A stretch of DNA of 64,000 nt, taken from the NCBI GenBank assembly GCA_963701735.1, contig CAVPBI010000017.1, positions 1 to 64,000 of the forward strand. The letters are read 5' to 3'. This stretch comes from CAWABB01 sp963701735. Its GTDB lineage: Bacteria > Bacteroidota > Ignavibacteria > UBA10030 > UBA6906. Shown here in pieces: positions 7,182 through 15,426 of this stretch (positions are counted from its first letter, which is position 1; each line of letters starts with the position of its first letter). A model generated the notes under the pieces. That model was not told the origin of the DNA. It did not search any database and saw only the letters and a program-made list of their open reading frames with translations. A program made the position numbers and the translations under genes.

Positions 7182-8606
7182 ATGTTCAAACACATCGACC
7201 GATACCGCCATCTGATTCCGAAGTCGTACAAGGCCGGGATGCTCATCGACGGACTCGTCTTCGCGGACGAGCACCTGCTTCCGCAGATCGAAGCTGACCA
7301 GACGAAGGAGCAGGTCGCGAACGTCGCGACGCTTCCCGGCCTGGTGGGCAGATCGCTTGCCATGCCCGACGCACACCAGGGGTACGGCTTCTGCATCGGC
7401 GGTGTTGCGGCGGCGGACCTGGACACGGGAGTCGTGTCGGCCGGCGGCGTGGGGTTCGACATCAACTGCGGCGTCCGGTTGCTCTCGGTGCCGGCGGCTG
7501 CGGCGGATGTCGCGGACAACATCGAGCCGCTGATCCATCAGCTCTTCCACGACATTCCGTGCGGGACGGGTCGGAAGGGAGCGCTCTCCCTCGGCGGCCG
7601 TGAGCTGGATGGCGTGCTCTGCGATGGAGCCGAATGGGCGATCCGCAAAGGGTACGGCACAGAGGAGGACCTCGCGAGGATCGAGGAGCACGGACGGCTG
7701 GCGTCCGCCGATGCTGCGGCCGTCAGCAATCGCGCAAAGGAACGCGGTCATGTCCAGCTGGGGACGCTCGGCTCCGGAAATCATTTCCTCGAGATCCAGC
7801 GGGTGGACGAGGTGTACGACGAAGGCGTTGCCGGAGTGTTCGGGCTCCGCAAGGGCCAGCTCATGATCCTGATCCACAGCGGCTCGCGCGGCCTCGGGCA
7901 CCAGGTCTGCACCGATTACCTGGACGTGATGCACGACGGGATGAAACGGTACCGGATGTCCGTCGTGGACCGCCAGCTCGCGTGTGTCCCGGTCGGCTCG
8001 CAGGAAGGTGAGCGATACCTGAAAGCGATGGCGGCCGCCGCGAACTTCGCGTTCGCCAACCGGCAGATGATGACTCACTGGGCGAGGGAGGCGGTGCAGC
8101 GCGTCCTCGGGATCGATGGCGTGCGGGTTGTTTACGACATCTGCCATAACATCGCAAAGCGGGAAACGCATGCGGTGGGCGGCCGGCGCACGACACTGCT
8201 CGTGCACCGTAAAGGGGCGACACGGGCGTTCCCGCCGGGCCATCCGGAGCTGCCGGCGGACCTGAAGGAAGCCGGCCAGCCGGTCCTGATCCCCGGGAGC
8301 ATGGGGACGTCGTCGTACGTGCTTGTCGGGACCGAGCTGGCGATGGAGGAAACGTTCGGCTCTTGCTGCCATGGTGCGGGCCGCGCGATGAGCCGAACGC
8401 AGGCCAGGCGTGAGACCAGCGCGGACGCGCTGATGCGCGACATGAAGAGCATGGGCATCCACGTTCGGTGCGGTTCCCGAGCCGGCCTGACCGAGGAGAA
8501 GCCGGACGCGTACAAGGACGTGAGCAGAGTCGTGGACGTCGTCCACAGCGCCGGGCTTGCGCGGAAGGTGGCGCGCCTGGTGCCGCTGGCGGTGATGAAA
8601 GGGTGA
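7182..8606 (+). CDS. rtcB: RNA-splicing ligase RtcB (3'-phosphate/5'-OH ligase)
   Basis: RtcB joins RNA ends carrying a 2',3'-cyclic or 3' phosphate to a 5'-OH using GTP and Mn2+. In bacteria it acts in RNA repair. All expected metal and catalytic residues are present in this 474-aa protein: Asp93 and Cys96 in DINCGVR, His201 in GSGNHFLE, His232 in HSGSRG, His322 in ICHNI, and the guanylylated His397 in CCHGAGR. The length is typical. It lies just downstream of archease. No RtcR-type sigma54 activator or RNA 3'-cyclase (RtcA) gene lies nearby, so control differs from the Escherichia coli rtcBA system. A new promoter follows the stop codon. Confidence 0.96.
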   Translation: MFKHIDRYRHLIPKSYKAGMLIDGLVFADEHLLPQIEADQTKEQVANVATLPGLVGRSLAMPDAHQGYGFCIGGVAAADLDTGVVSAGGVGFDINCGVRLLSVPAAAADVADNIEPLIHQLFHDIPCGTGRKGALSLGGRELDGVLCDGAEWAIRKGYGTEEDLARIEEHGRLASADAAAVSNRAKERGHVQLGTLGSGNHFLEIQRVDEVYDEGVAGVFGLRKGQLMILIHSGSRGLGHQVCTDYLDVMHDGMKRYRMSVVDRQLACVPVGSQEGERYLKAMAAAANFAFANRQMMTHWAREAVQRVLGIDGVRVVYDICHNIAKRETHAVGGRRTTLLVHRKGATRAFPPGHPELPADLKEAGQPVLIPGSMGTSSYVLVGTELAMEETFGSCCHGAGRAMSRTQARRETSADALMRDMKSMGIHVRCGSRAGLTEEKPDAYKDVSRVVDVVHSAGLARKVARLVPLAVMKG

Positions 8607-8613
8607 CGCGGAC

Positions 8614-8642
8614 TTGAAACTCTTCCCCGGGCGCACTATCTT
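8614..8642 (+). promoter_or_regulatory. Sigma70-like promoter giving a very short leader
   Basis: TTGAAA (8614-8619) and TATCTT (8637-8642) are separated by 17 nt. Transcription would start near 8649, only a few nt before ATG 8652, and no ribosome site is visible. The downstream mRNA could therefore be nearly leaderless. Confidence 0.45.
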
Positions 8643-8651
8643 ATAGCATTC

Positions 8652-9467
8652 ATGAACGCGACTCGCATTCTCGTGGGGATGGGGTTGCTCTCCACGCTGC
8701 TGATGGGCGCAGCCTTCGTGGCCGCCCACACGCCTGTCAACACGGGCGTCCTGCCCACCTCGCGCATCCTTTCCGGCGGTGAAGAACTGACCTATGAGGT
8801 CAGCTGGTCGTTCATCGATCTGGGAACTGTCCGCCTGGTGACGCGCGACGATTACACCGCCACCGCGTATATCGACTCCTATGAAGGAGTCCCGGTCGTC
8901 GACCTTCATGCGGTCTTCGTCACGACGATGGACTCGCTGTTCCGTTCGCTCCACTCGCGCTCGGCTGAGCTGAAGGACGGAGTCTGGCAGGGATTGGACT
9001 ACCGCTACGATCACGCGGCGGGGAGGATTTTCATCGATAAGGTGACACTGCACGACCCCCTGGGCGAACCCACCTCTCGTGCTCCGAGGGACACGATGGA
9101 CCTGCCCGGGGCAGATTTTGTCGACGGGCTCTCGATCGCCATGCTCCCCCGGAGGTTCATCCACACGAACAGCCGGATCGACGTGCCGACGATTCTGTAC
9201 GGGAGGATGGGGACGACGACGTTCGATTTCACCGAAGCCGGCACCGAAGACGAGCTGGACGCGGTGGATCATCCGGTCAGGATGCACGAAGTGAGCGGCG
9301 TAACCTCTGTCGTGGGCATCTTCGGCATGACGGGGGAGTTCACGGGGTGGTTCAGCGACGACTCGGCCGCGGTGCCGTTGCGCGGAAAGCTGAAGGTGTT
9401 GATCGGTAATGTGGAATTGCAGTTGATACGGTGGAAGAAGGGCGGCTGGAATCCACCGGCGTCTTAA
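8652..9467 (+). CDS. Exported DUF3108-family protein
   Basis: This 271-aa protein has an N-terminal signal peptide (hydrophobic residues 5-25) followed by a beta-rich domain that matches the DUF3108 pattern. The mature chain starts with GGEELTYEVSWSFIDLGTVRL and ends with a LRGKLKVLIGNVELQLIRW strand pair. DUF3108 proteins are periplasmic or outer-membrane-associated in many Bacteroidota, and their biochemical role is not established. It has its own promoter and starts 45 bp after rtcB, so it is probably transcribed separately. No ribosome site precedes ATG 8652, and no better in-frame start is visible. I am fairly sure of the family and cannot name a function. Confidence 0.78.
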   Translation: MNATRILVGMGLLSTLLMGAAFVAAHTPVNTGVLPTSRILSGGEELTYEVSWSFIDLGTVRLVTRDDYTATAYIDSYEGVPVVDLHAVFVTTMDSLFRSLHSRSAELKDGVWQGLDYRYDHAAGRIFIDKVTLHDPLGEPTSRAPRDTMDLPGADFVDGLSIAMLPRRFIHTNSRIDVPTILYGRMGTTTFDFTEAGTEDELDAVDHPVRMHEVSGVTSVVGIFGMTGEFTGWFSDDSAAVPLRGKLKVLIGNVELQLIRWKKGGWNPPAS

Positions 9468-9784
9468 TCGTCGGGGCCTCCCCGCAGGCCGGTACCTGCC
9501 GGGACGCCCCCTGGTGAACATCCTGGATGGTGAAACACACCTCCTCGGAGGATCCGCAGCTCACGGCACGTATGTCTGGCGTGGCGGCATGCGCATCCCG
9601 CTTGAGCCCGATGCCGACCGCTTTCCGGCATTGCTCGTCGGCCGCCGGCTCTCACGCGTCCGTTCGACACCGGAAGTGTCGCGTGTCGTCCCCGTCACTG
9701 AGCGCACCGCATCGGTCCGCGCCTTTCCAGCTGACCGCGCGATGAATTCCACCCGACCCCGATGTCCCGCCGTCAGCACCCATC
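9468..9784 (+). other. Intergenic region, nothing recognised
   Basis: About 315 bp. A short GCAGG/CCTGC inverted repeat occurs near 9484-9499 without a T-run. Frames through it are arginine/proline-rich and look non-coding. I see no promoter or RNA gene that I can support. Confidence 0.45.
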
Positions 9785-11221
9785 ATGCGTACCGTCAGCG
9801 CGGGACACGCGGGACGCTCTGCTCCATCACCGACCGCGCAGGCTGAGCACAACCAACGAAGGGAGACCGCCATCAGAGCAACGAAGAGGAATTCGCAGAG
9901 GAAGAGGAAACTGTTCGTCCTCGATACGAACGTCATCCTTCATGACAGCTCATGCATTCATCGGTTTCAAGAGCACGATATCGTCGTCCCGGTCACCGTG
10001 CTGGAGGAACTCGATCAATTCAAGAAAGGGAATGAAGTCCTCAACTTTCACGCGCGCGAATTCCTCCGAAGTCTCGATTCCCTGAGCGGCGACAAGCTGT
10101 TCAACGGCGGCGTCCCGGTCGGCCCGGGACTGGGGAAAATCATGATCCGGCTCGAGCGCGAGCTGCATCCCGAGCTGGAGCTGAACTTCTCGTTCAGCAA
10201 GGCGGACCACCACATTCTCAATATCGCGCACTACCTGGCGAAGGAAGATCCGGCCCGTCCGGTGATCCTGGTGACGAAGGACGTGAACCTCCGCATGAAA
10301 GCCAAGGCGGTCGGACTCCTGGCCCAGGACTACAAGAACGACCAGGTGAAGGACGTCGCCACGCTGTACCGCGGGCACCGGGTGGAGGAAGGGATCAGCG
10401 CGGAGCTCGTGCAGGCCCTCCACGAGCGTCCGTTCGAAGTCGAGGCCGGCGCATTCGGGCTCGAGCAGGAGGTGCTGGCAAACGAATACCTGGTGCTTCG
10501 CAACGGGAAGCACTCGGCGCTGGGACGCCTGAACCCGGCCCGGAAGACCGTCCAGAAGGTGGACCGGAGCGTGGCGTACGGCATCACGCCGCGAAACGCC
10601 GAGCAGACGTTCGTGCTGGACGCGTTGATGAACCCCGAGATCCAGCTGGTGAGCATCACGGGGAAGGCCGGCACGGGGAAGACGCTGCTCGCGCTTGCGG
10701 CGGCCCTCGAGACGCGCAAGTTCTACCGCCAGATCCTCGTCGCCCGGCCGATCGTCCCGCTCAGCAACAAGGATATCGGCTTCCTGCCGGGCGACGTGCA
10801 GGCGAAGGTCGATCCGTACATGAAGCCGCTCTACGACAACCTCGGGGTCATCCAGAACCAGTTCCCCGAAACGGATTCGAAGTACAACAGAATCAGCAAG
10901 TATCTCGAAGAGCAGAAGCTCGTCATCGAGCCCCTGACCTACATCCGCGGCAGGAGCCTCGTCCGCATGTTTTTCATCATCGACGAGGCGCAGAACCTGA
11001 CGCCGCACGAGGTCAAGACCGTCATCACGCGGGCCGGTGAGGGGACGAAGATCGTGTTCACGGGGGATATCTATCAGATCGACCACCCCTATCTGGATTC
11101 TCATTCCAACGGACTCAGCTACCTGATCGAGAAGATGCAGGGGCAGTCCATATACGCACACATCAACCTCGAGAAGGGTGAGCGCTCCCAGCTTGCCGAG
11201 CTTGCGTCAAACCTTCTCTGA
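9785..11221 (+). CDS. PIN-PhoH fusion ATPase (PhoH2/YlaK type)
   Basis: The protein joins an N-terminal PIN ribonuclease domain to a PhoH P-loop ATPase, the arrangement of PhoH2 proteins, which couple RNA unwinding and cleavage. The PIN part begins LFVLDTNVILHD and contains VVPVTVLEELDQFKKG. The ATPase has Walker A GKAGTGKT (residues 293-300) and Walker B FFIIDEAQN. The ribosome-site-like GAAGGGAGA at 9859-9866 lies inside the listed frame and is followed by no ATG/GTG/TTG, so the true start is uncertain. A codon near 9872 (ATC) is where homology begins. It is followed by tex after 27 bp. Confidence 0.9.
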   Translation: MRTVSAGHAGRSAPSPTAQAEHNQRRETAIRATKRNSQRKRKLFVLDTNVILHDSSCIHRFQEHDIVVPVTVLEELDQFKKGNEVLNFHAREFLRSLDSLSGDKLFNGGVPVGPGLGKIMIRLERELHPELELNFSFSKADHHILNIAHYLAKEDPARPVILVTKDVNLRMKAKAVGLLAQDYKNDQVKDVATLYRGHRVEEGISAELVQALHERPFEVEAGAFGLEQEVLANEYLVLRNGKHSALGRLNPARKTVQKVDRSVAYGITPRNAEQTFVLDALMNPEIQLVSITGKAGTGKTLLALAAALETRKFYRQILVARPIVPLSNKDIGFLPGDVQAKVDPYMKPLYDNLGVIQNQFPETDSKYNRISKYLEEQKLVIEPLTYIRGRSLVRMFFIIDEAQNLTPHEVKTVITRAGEGTKIVFTGDIYQIDHPYLDSHSNGLSYLIEKMQGQSIYAHINLEKGERSQLAELASNLL

Positions 11222-11248
11222 GGCGCGATAGCCGTTCCAGGAGTCATC

Positions 11249-13666
11249 ATGATCGACCTCGTGAGTCACCTCGCCCGGGAGCTTTCGCTCACGCCGGCCC
11301 ACGTCAGCAATGCTCTGCAGCTGCAGGCGGAGGGCGGGACCGTTCCCTTTATCGCCCGCTACCGCAAGGAGCGCACGGGAGGCATGACCGAGACACAGCT
11401 CCGGGCGCTGTTCGACCGCCACGCGTATATCCAGGAGCTCGAGCTGCGGAAGCAGACGGTGCTCAAGGCGATCGGGGAGCAGGGGAAGCTCACGGACGAC
11501 CTGCGGAGCAAGATCGACGCGTGCCATACGAAGGCCGCGCTGGAGGATCTGTACCTTCCGTTCAAGCCGAAGAAGCGGACGCGCGCGACCGTGGCGCGTG
11601 AGAAGGGGCTGGAGCCGCTCGCGCTCAGGCTGGCTTCGCTCAACACGCCGGACATCTCCGAAGTGGACCTGACCGCGGAAGCGACGCCGTACGTGCAGCC
11701 GGACAAGAGCGTGGCAACCGTGGAGGAGGCGCTCGCCGGGGCGGCCGATATCCTGGCCGAGGAGATCGCACTGAAGCCGGAGCACCGGGCGCACCTGCGG
11801 GAGTACTACGCCAGGGAAGGAACCTTTGCCGCCAGCGTCAGGGAGCGGTTTCCCGCGGGCTCGACCAAGTTCGAGATGTACCGCGATTTCAAAGTCCCCG
11901 TCAAATCCGTCCAGCCTCACAACCTTCTTGCCCTCCGCCGCGGCGAACGCTCGGGGATCCTGCAGGTGTCGATCGCGGTCAACGAGGAGTACGTCCAGAA
12001 TTATCTCGAGTCCAACGAGATCTTCTCCGCCGCGGAGCCGCTGCGGCAGTTCTACCGGGGGCTGCTGAGGGACGCCTTCGAGCGCCTGCTGCGCGACTCG
12101 CTCGCGGTCGAGATACGGGCGATGAAGAAGGAACAGGCCGACGCGGTCTCTGTCAAGACATTCGAGGCGAACGTGCGGGACGTCCTCCTCGCCCCCCCGG
12201 CCGGCCCGCGTCCGACGCTCGGGGTGGATCCGGGCTTCAGGAGCGGGTGCAAGCTCGCGGTGGTGGATCGGACCGGGCGGTTCGTGGAGTTCCAGACCGT
12301 GTATCCGCACGATACGCCGGAGAAGCGGCAGGAGGCGGCCGCGCAGCTCCGCACGATAGTGGAGCAGCACGGCATCGAGCTGATCGGCATCGGCAACGGG
12401 ACCGCCAGCAGAGAGACAGACCAGTTCATCACCGAAGCGCTTCATGACCTTCCGAAGAAGCCGGTGAAAGTCATCGTCAACGAGGCGGGGGCGTCCGTCT
12501 ACTCCGCCAGCAAGCTCGCGAAAGAGGAGTTCCCGGACCTGGACGTCACCGTGCGCGGCGCGATCAGCATCGCCCGGCGGCTGCAGGACCCGCTCGCAGA
12601 GCTCGTGAAGATCGACCCGAAGGCGATCGGCGTCGGGCAGTACCAGCACGATGTCGACCAGAGGCTGCTGAGGCGGAAACTGGAGGAGACCGTTCAGAGC
12701 TGCGTGAACTACGTCGGCGTGGATCTGAACACGGCCTCGACGGAGCTGCTCAGGTTCATCGCCGGCATCAACGCGGGCCTGGCACGCAGTGTTGTCGCAT
12801 ACAGAAACGAACACGGGCCGTTCTCCAGCAGGGAGCAGCTGCACGAGATCCCGCAGCTCGGTCCGAAATCGTTCGAGCAGGCCGCGGGCTTCCTGCGCGT
12901 GCGGGGCGGATCCGACCCGCTGGACAACACCGGCGTGCATCCTGAGCGGTATGAGCTGGCCCGCACCATCGTCAACGACCTGGGGCTGCGCCTCGAAGAC
13001 GTGCCGAAGAATCAGGGGCGTCTGAAAGAGGTCGACGTCAAGAAGTACGTGAGCGAGGAAGTCGGCGAGCCGACAATCAAGGACATCCTGGAAGAGATCA
13101 CCCGCCCGGGGCGCGACCCGCGGCGCCAGTTCCGCTACGCGACGTTCAAGGAAGGCATCAGCGACATCAAAGACCTCACGCCAGGGCTCGAGCTGGAAGG
13201 CGTGGTCACGAACGTCACGAACTTCGGCGCATTCGTGGACGTGGGGGTGCATCACGACGGTCTTGTGCACGTTTCGCAGCTGGCCGACCGGTATGTGGCC
13301 GACCCGAAGAGCGTTGTGAGGGTGGGGCAGATCGTCAAAGTGAAGGTCCTCGAGGTCAACGAAGCGCAGAAGCGAATCAGCCTGACGATGAAGGGCTTCG
13401 CGCCGGCGCGGCCGAAGAAGCCCGCCAGGAAGCCGCAGAACCGCCAGCAGCAAGGGCAACAGCAGCAGGGCAAGCAACAGGAAGGCAAGCAGCAGCAAGG
13501 CCAGCAGCAGCAGGGCAAGCAACAGGAAGGCAAGTCGCAGCAAGGCCAGCAGCCCCGCGAACAGCAGCCGCGTCAGGACAAGCGGGAACAGAAGCCGCGG
13601 CCGGAGCCGCGGGATGAGCGGACCTACACGCTCGAAGACCTGAAGTCGAAGTTCAACAACCGGTGA
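11249..13666 (+). CDS. tex: Tex-family transcription accessory protein with Gln/Lys-rich tail
   Basis: Tex is a conserved nucleic-acid-binding protein linked to transcription and RNA processing. The 805-aa chain shows the full order: N-terminal helical Tex domain (about 1-200), YqgF-like RNase H fold from about residue 321 (LGVDPGFRSGCKLAVVD), helix-hairpin-helix region around 490-560, and an S1 RNA-binding domain at about 647-716 (GVVTNVTNFGAFVDVG). After S1 comes an unusual tail of about 85 residues rich in Gln, Gly and Lys, encoded by a DNA repeat of 45-bp period, ending in a charged helix (TYTLEDLKSKF). Most Tex proteins end soon after S1. The tail is likely disordered and may bind RNA. 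Confidence 0.95.
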   Translation: MIDLVSHLARELSLTPAHVSNALQLQAEGGTVPFIARYRKERTGGMTETQLRALFDRHAYIQELELRKQTVLKAIGEQGKLTDDLRSKIDACHTKAALEDLYLPFKPKKRTRATVAREKGLEPLALRLASLNTPDISEVDLTAEATPYVQPDKSVATVEEALAGAADILAEEIALKPEHRAHLREYYAREGTFAASVRERFPAGSTKFEMYRDFKVPVKSVQPHNLLALRRGERSGILQVSIAVNEEYVQNYLESNEIFSAAEPLRQFYRGLLRDAFERLLRDSLAVEIRAMKKEQADAVSVKTFEANVRDVLLAPPAGPRPTLGVDPGFRSGCKLAVVDRTGRFVEFQTVYPHDTPEKRQEAAAQLRTIVEQHGIELIGIGNGTASRETDQFITEALHDLPKKPVKVIVNEAGASVYSASKLAKEEFPDLDVTVRGAISIARRLQDPLAELVKIDPKAIGVGQYQHDVDQRLLRRKLEETVQSCVNYVGVDLNTASTELLRFIAGINAGLARSVVAYRNEHGPFSSREQLHEIPQLGPKSFEQAAGFLRVRGGSDPLDNTGVHPERYELARTIVNDLGLRLEDVPKNQGRLKEVDVKKYVSEEVGEPTIKDILEEITRPGRDPRRQFRYATFKEGISDIKDLTPGLELEGVVTNVTNFGAFVDVGVHHDGLVHVSQLADRYVADPKSVVRVGQIVKVKVLEVNEAQKRISLTMKGFAPARPKKPARKPQNRQQQGQQQQGKQQEGKQQQGQQQQGKQQEGKSQQGQQPREQQPRQDKREQKPRPEPRDERTYTLEDLKSKFNNR
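13461..13534 (+). repeat. 45-bp-period tandem repeat in the tex 3' end
   Basis: An identical 29-nt segment occurs at 13461-13489 and 13506-13534, giving a period of 45 bp (15 codons). It encodes the repeated Gln/Gly/Lys pattern QQGKQQEGK. Because 45 is a multiple of three, gain or loss of units would leave the frame intact. Confidence 0.8.
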
Positions 13667-13714
13667 GCGCCTGTCCCGGCGCGGGCCGGGACCCGTGACA
13701 CGGGGGGAGGATTC

Positions 13715-14743
13715 ATGCACGACATTCGCGCGGCACTGGACCGGCTTCCCCGGTTTCCGCTGGCGACCCTTCCGACCCCTCTGGAAGATCTCCCTGCTCT
13801 CACACGGCATCTCGGCGGCCCCCGCATCCTTATGAAGCGGGACGACCTGACGGGATTCGCCCTCGGCGGGAACAAGTCGCGCAAGCTCGAGTTCCTGGTC
13901 GCCGATGCGATGCGCCAGGGGCGCACGACGCTTGTCACCGCGGGCGCAGCCCAGTCAAATCACTGCCGCCAGACGGCGGCGGCTGCCGCGAAGGCAGGCC
14001 TCGCCTGCGAGCTCATTCTGGGCGGCACGCCCGCCGACGCGAACCTCCCGTCAGGGAATCTTCTGCTCGATCTTCTGTTCGGGGCGACGCTGCACTGGAC
14101 CGAACGGGAGCGGCGCATCGAGAGAATGGGAGAGGTCGCTGCCGCTCTCACTGCCCGGGGCAAACGGCCGTACGTCATCCCGTTCGGCGGGTCGAACCCC
14201 GTTGGCGCGGCAGGGTACCTCCTTGCGTACCTGGAGTTCGTGGAGCAGTGCATCGCCCGGCACATCAGCCCGGACACGGTGGTCGTGGCCTCCAGCTCGG
14301 GCGGCACGCAGGCGGGAATGATGGCCGGCGCCGCGCTTGCGGAGACGCGCGCGGTTGTGAGAGGCATCAGCATCGACAAGGGAGAGCGGGACCCGGTGCC
14401 CTTCGAGCAGGAACTCGCAGAGATCGCGAACGGCGTGCTGTCCCTCCTGGGCAATCCCGCGCGGGTCTCGCCCGGGAACGCGCTCGTCGAGTACGGCTAC
14501 CTGGGAGGAGGGTACGGCGTGGTGGGGCCGCTGGAACGCGAGGCGATCACGCTGGTGGCCCGGCTGGAAGGAATCGTGCTCGATCCCGTCTATGCGGGGC
14601 GCGCCATGGGGGCGCTGATCGACATGATCAGGAACGCCCGGCACGATCTCGGCGACACTGTCGTGTTCTGGCACACGGGCGGATCTCCCGCCTTGTTCGC
14701 CTACGCCTCAGAGCTTGCGCCGTCACGCACGGCGGACAGGTAG
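13715..14743 (+). CDS. PLP-dependent D-cysteine desulfhydrase / ACC deaminase family enzyme
   Basis: This 342-aa enzyme belongs to the fold-type II PLP family containing D-cysteine desulfhydrase (D-cysteine to pyruvate, H2S and NH3) and 1-aminocyclopropane-1-carboxylate deaminase. The PLP lysine is Lys54 in LGGNKSRKLEF. Other landmarks are ILMKRDDLTG, AAQSNHCRQTAAAA and the phosphate-binding ASSSGGTQAG loop. I favour D-cysteine desulfhydrase by general resemblance, but substrate choice cannot be made from sequence alone. GGGGGGAGG lies just before ATG 13715. The 3' end overlaps the convergent ABC ATPase gene by 43 bp, so the two transcripts run into each other. Confidence 0.85.
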   Translation: MHDIRAALDRLPRFPLATLPTPLEDLPALTRHLGGPRILMKRDDLTGFALGGNKSRKLEFLVADAMRQGRTTLVTAGAAQSNHCRQTAAAAAKAGLACELILGGTPADANLPSGNLLLDLLFGATLHWTERERRIERMGEVAAALTARGKRPYVIPFGGSNPVGAAGYLLAYLEFVEQCIARHISPDTVVVASSSGGTQAGMMAGAALAETRAVVRGISIDKGERDPVPFEQELAEIANGVLSLLGNPARVSPGNALVEYGYLGGGYGVVGPLEREAITLVARLEGIVLDPVYAGRAMGALIDMIRNARHDLGDTVVFWHTGGSPALFAYASELAPSRTADR

Positions 14744-15426
14744 TACACCTGGTCCGGCGGGACGATCGCCTCGAAAATCTCTTCGTTGTGCGAGATCAGC
14801 AGGAACGCCGTCCCGCGCTGCATCTGTTCCTTCACGAGGTCGAGTACCCGCTGCATGCTTTTGAAGTCCAGCCCGTTCAGCGGCTCATCCAGGATGACCA
14901 CATCCGTCCCGAGCACCAGCCCGCGCATCAGGTTCAACCGCTGTTTCTGCCCGCCGCTCAACGCCGAGACCTTCCGCCTGAGGAAGGACTCCTGCGTCCC
15001 CTCGCCGTAGAAATTCCTCAGCATCTGCATCTGTGCCTCCCGGTCCAGGCGGACCGGGAGGCCTGTGAGCGCCCCGCCGACGGTGGCGTTCGGATTGAGG
15101 GCTTCGTCGGCATGCTGGAACACCATGGTGATCCGCCTGCCCCAGATCTCGTGCTGCCAGACCCGGCGCGGCGTCGCTTCCGTGACTTCCCTGCCGCCGA
15201 TGCGCGCCCGGAAATGGGTCCCGGAGATCAGCCCGAGCGCCATCTTCGCGATGGTTGTCTTCCCGGTGCCGCTCGGAGCCTTGAGGTAGACCATCTTCCC
15301 GCGGTCGAGGACAAGGGGGGATTCGAGTCTGCCTTCCGGGTCACGTGCGATGCGCAACGTCCGTTCGAACACCCGCGCGCCGCTTTCTATGTGCAGGGCC
15401 GGGGGCTCACCCTCAAGGGCCGGCAT
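14701..15426 (-). CDS. Peptide-type ABC transporter ATPase (DppF/OppF-like)
   Basis: This 241-aa ATP-binding subunit is the last gene of the minus-strand importer operon. It has Walker A APSGTGKTT (Lys56), Q-loop VFQH, signature LSGGQ (156-160), Walker B VVILDEP (Asp180, Glu181) and a switch His in ISHNE. It is shorter than typical DppF because the C-terminal extension with the oligopeptide motif is missing. The start codon lies inside the tandem-repeat segment at 15412-15545 and overlaps the upstream ATPase gene by 40 nt, with no ribosome site, so the first 10-15 residues are doubtful. It is predicted to pair with the 15387 ATPase on the cytosolic face. Confidence 0.85.
   Translation of the reverse strand: MPALEGEPPALHIESGARVFERTLRIARDPEGRLESPLVLDRGKMVYLKAPSGTGKTTIAKMALGLISGTHFRARIGGREVTEATPRRVWQHEIWGRRITMVFQHADEALNPNATVGGALTGLPVRLDREAQMQMLRNFYGEGTQESFLRRKVSALSGGQKQRLNLMRGLVLGTDVVILDEPLNGLDFKSMQRVLDLVKEQMQRGTAFLLISHNEEIFEAIVPPDQVYYLSAVRDGASSEA

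Noticed and set aside
6906..9521. Very long open frame on the minus strand (871 codons) opposite rtcB and neighbours
   Set aside because: Arg/His-rich shadow of archease, rtcB and the DUF3108 gene, which all have full family motifs. GC-rich codon bias keeps the antisense frame open.
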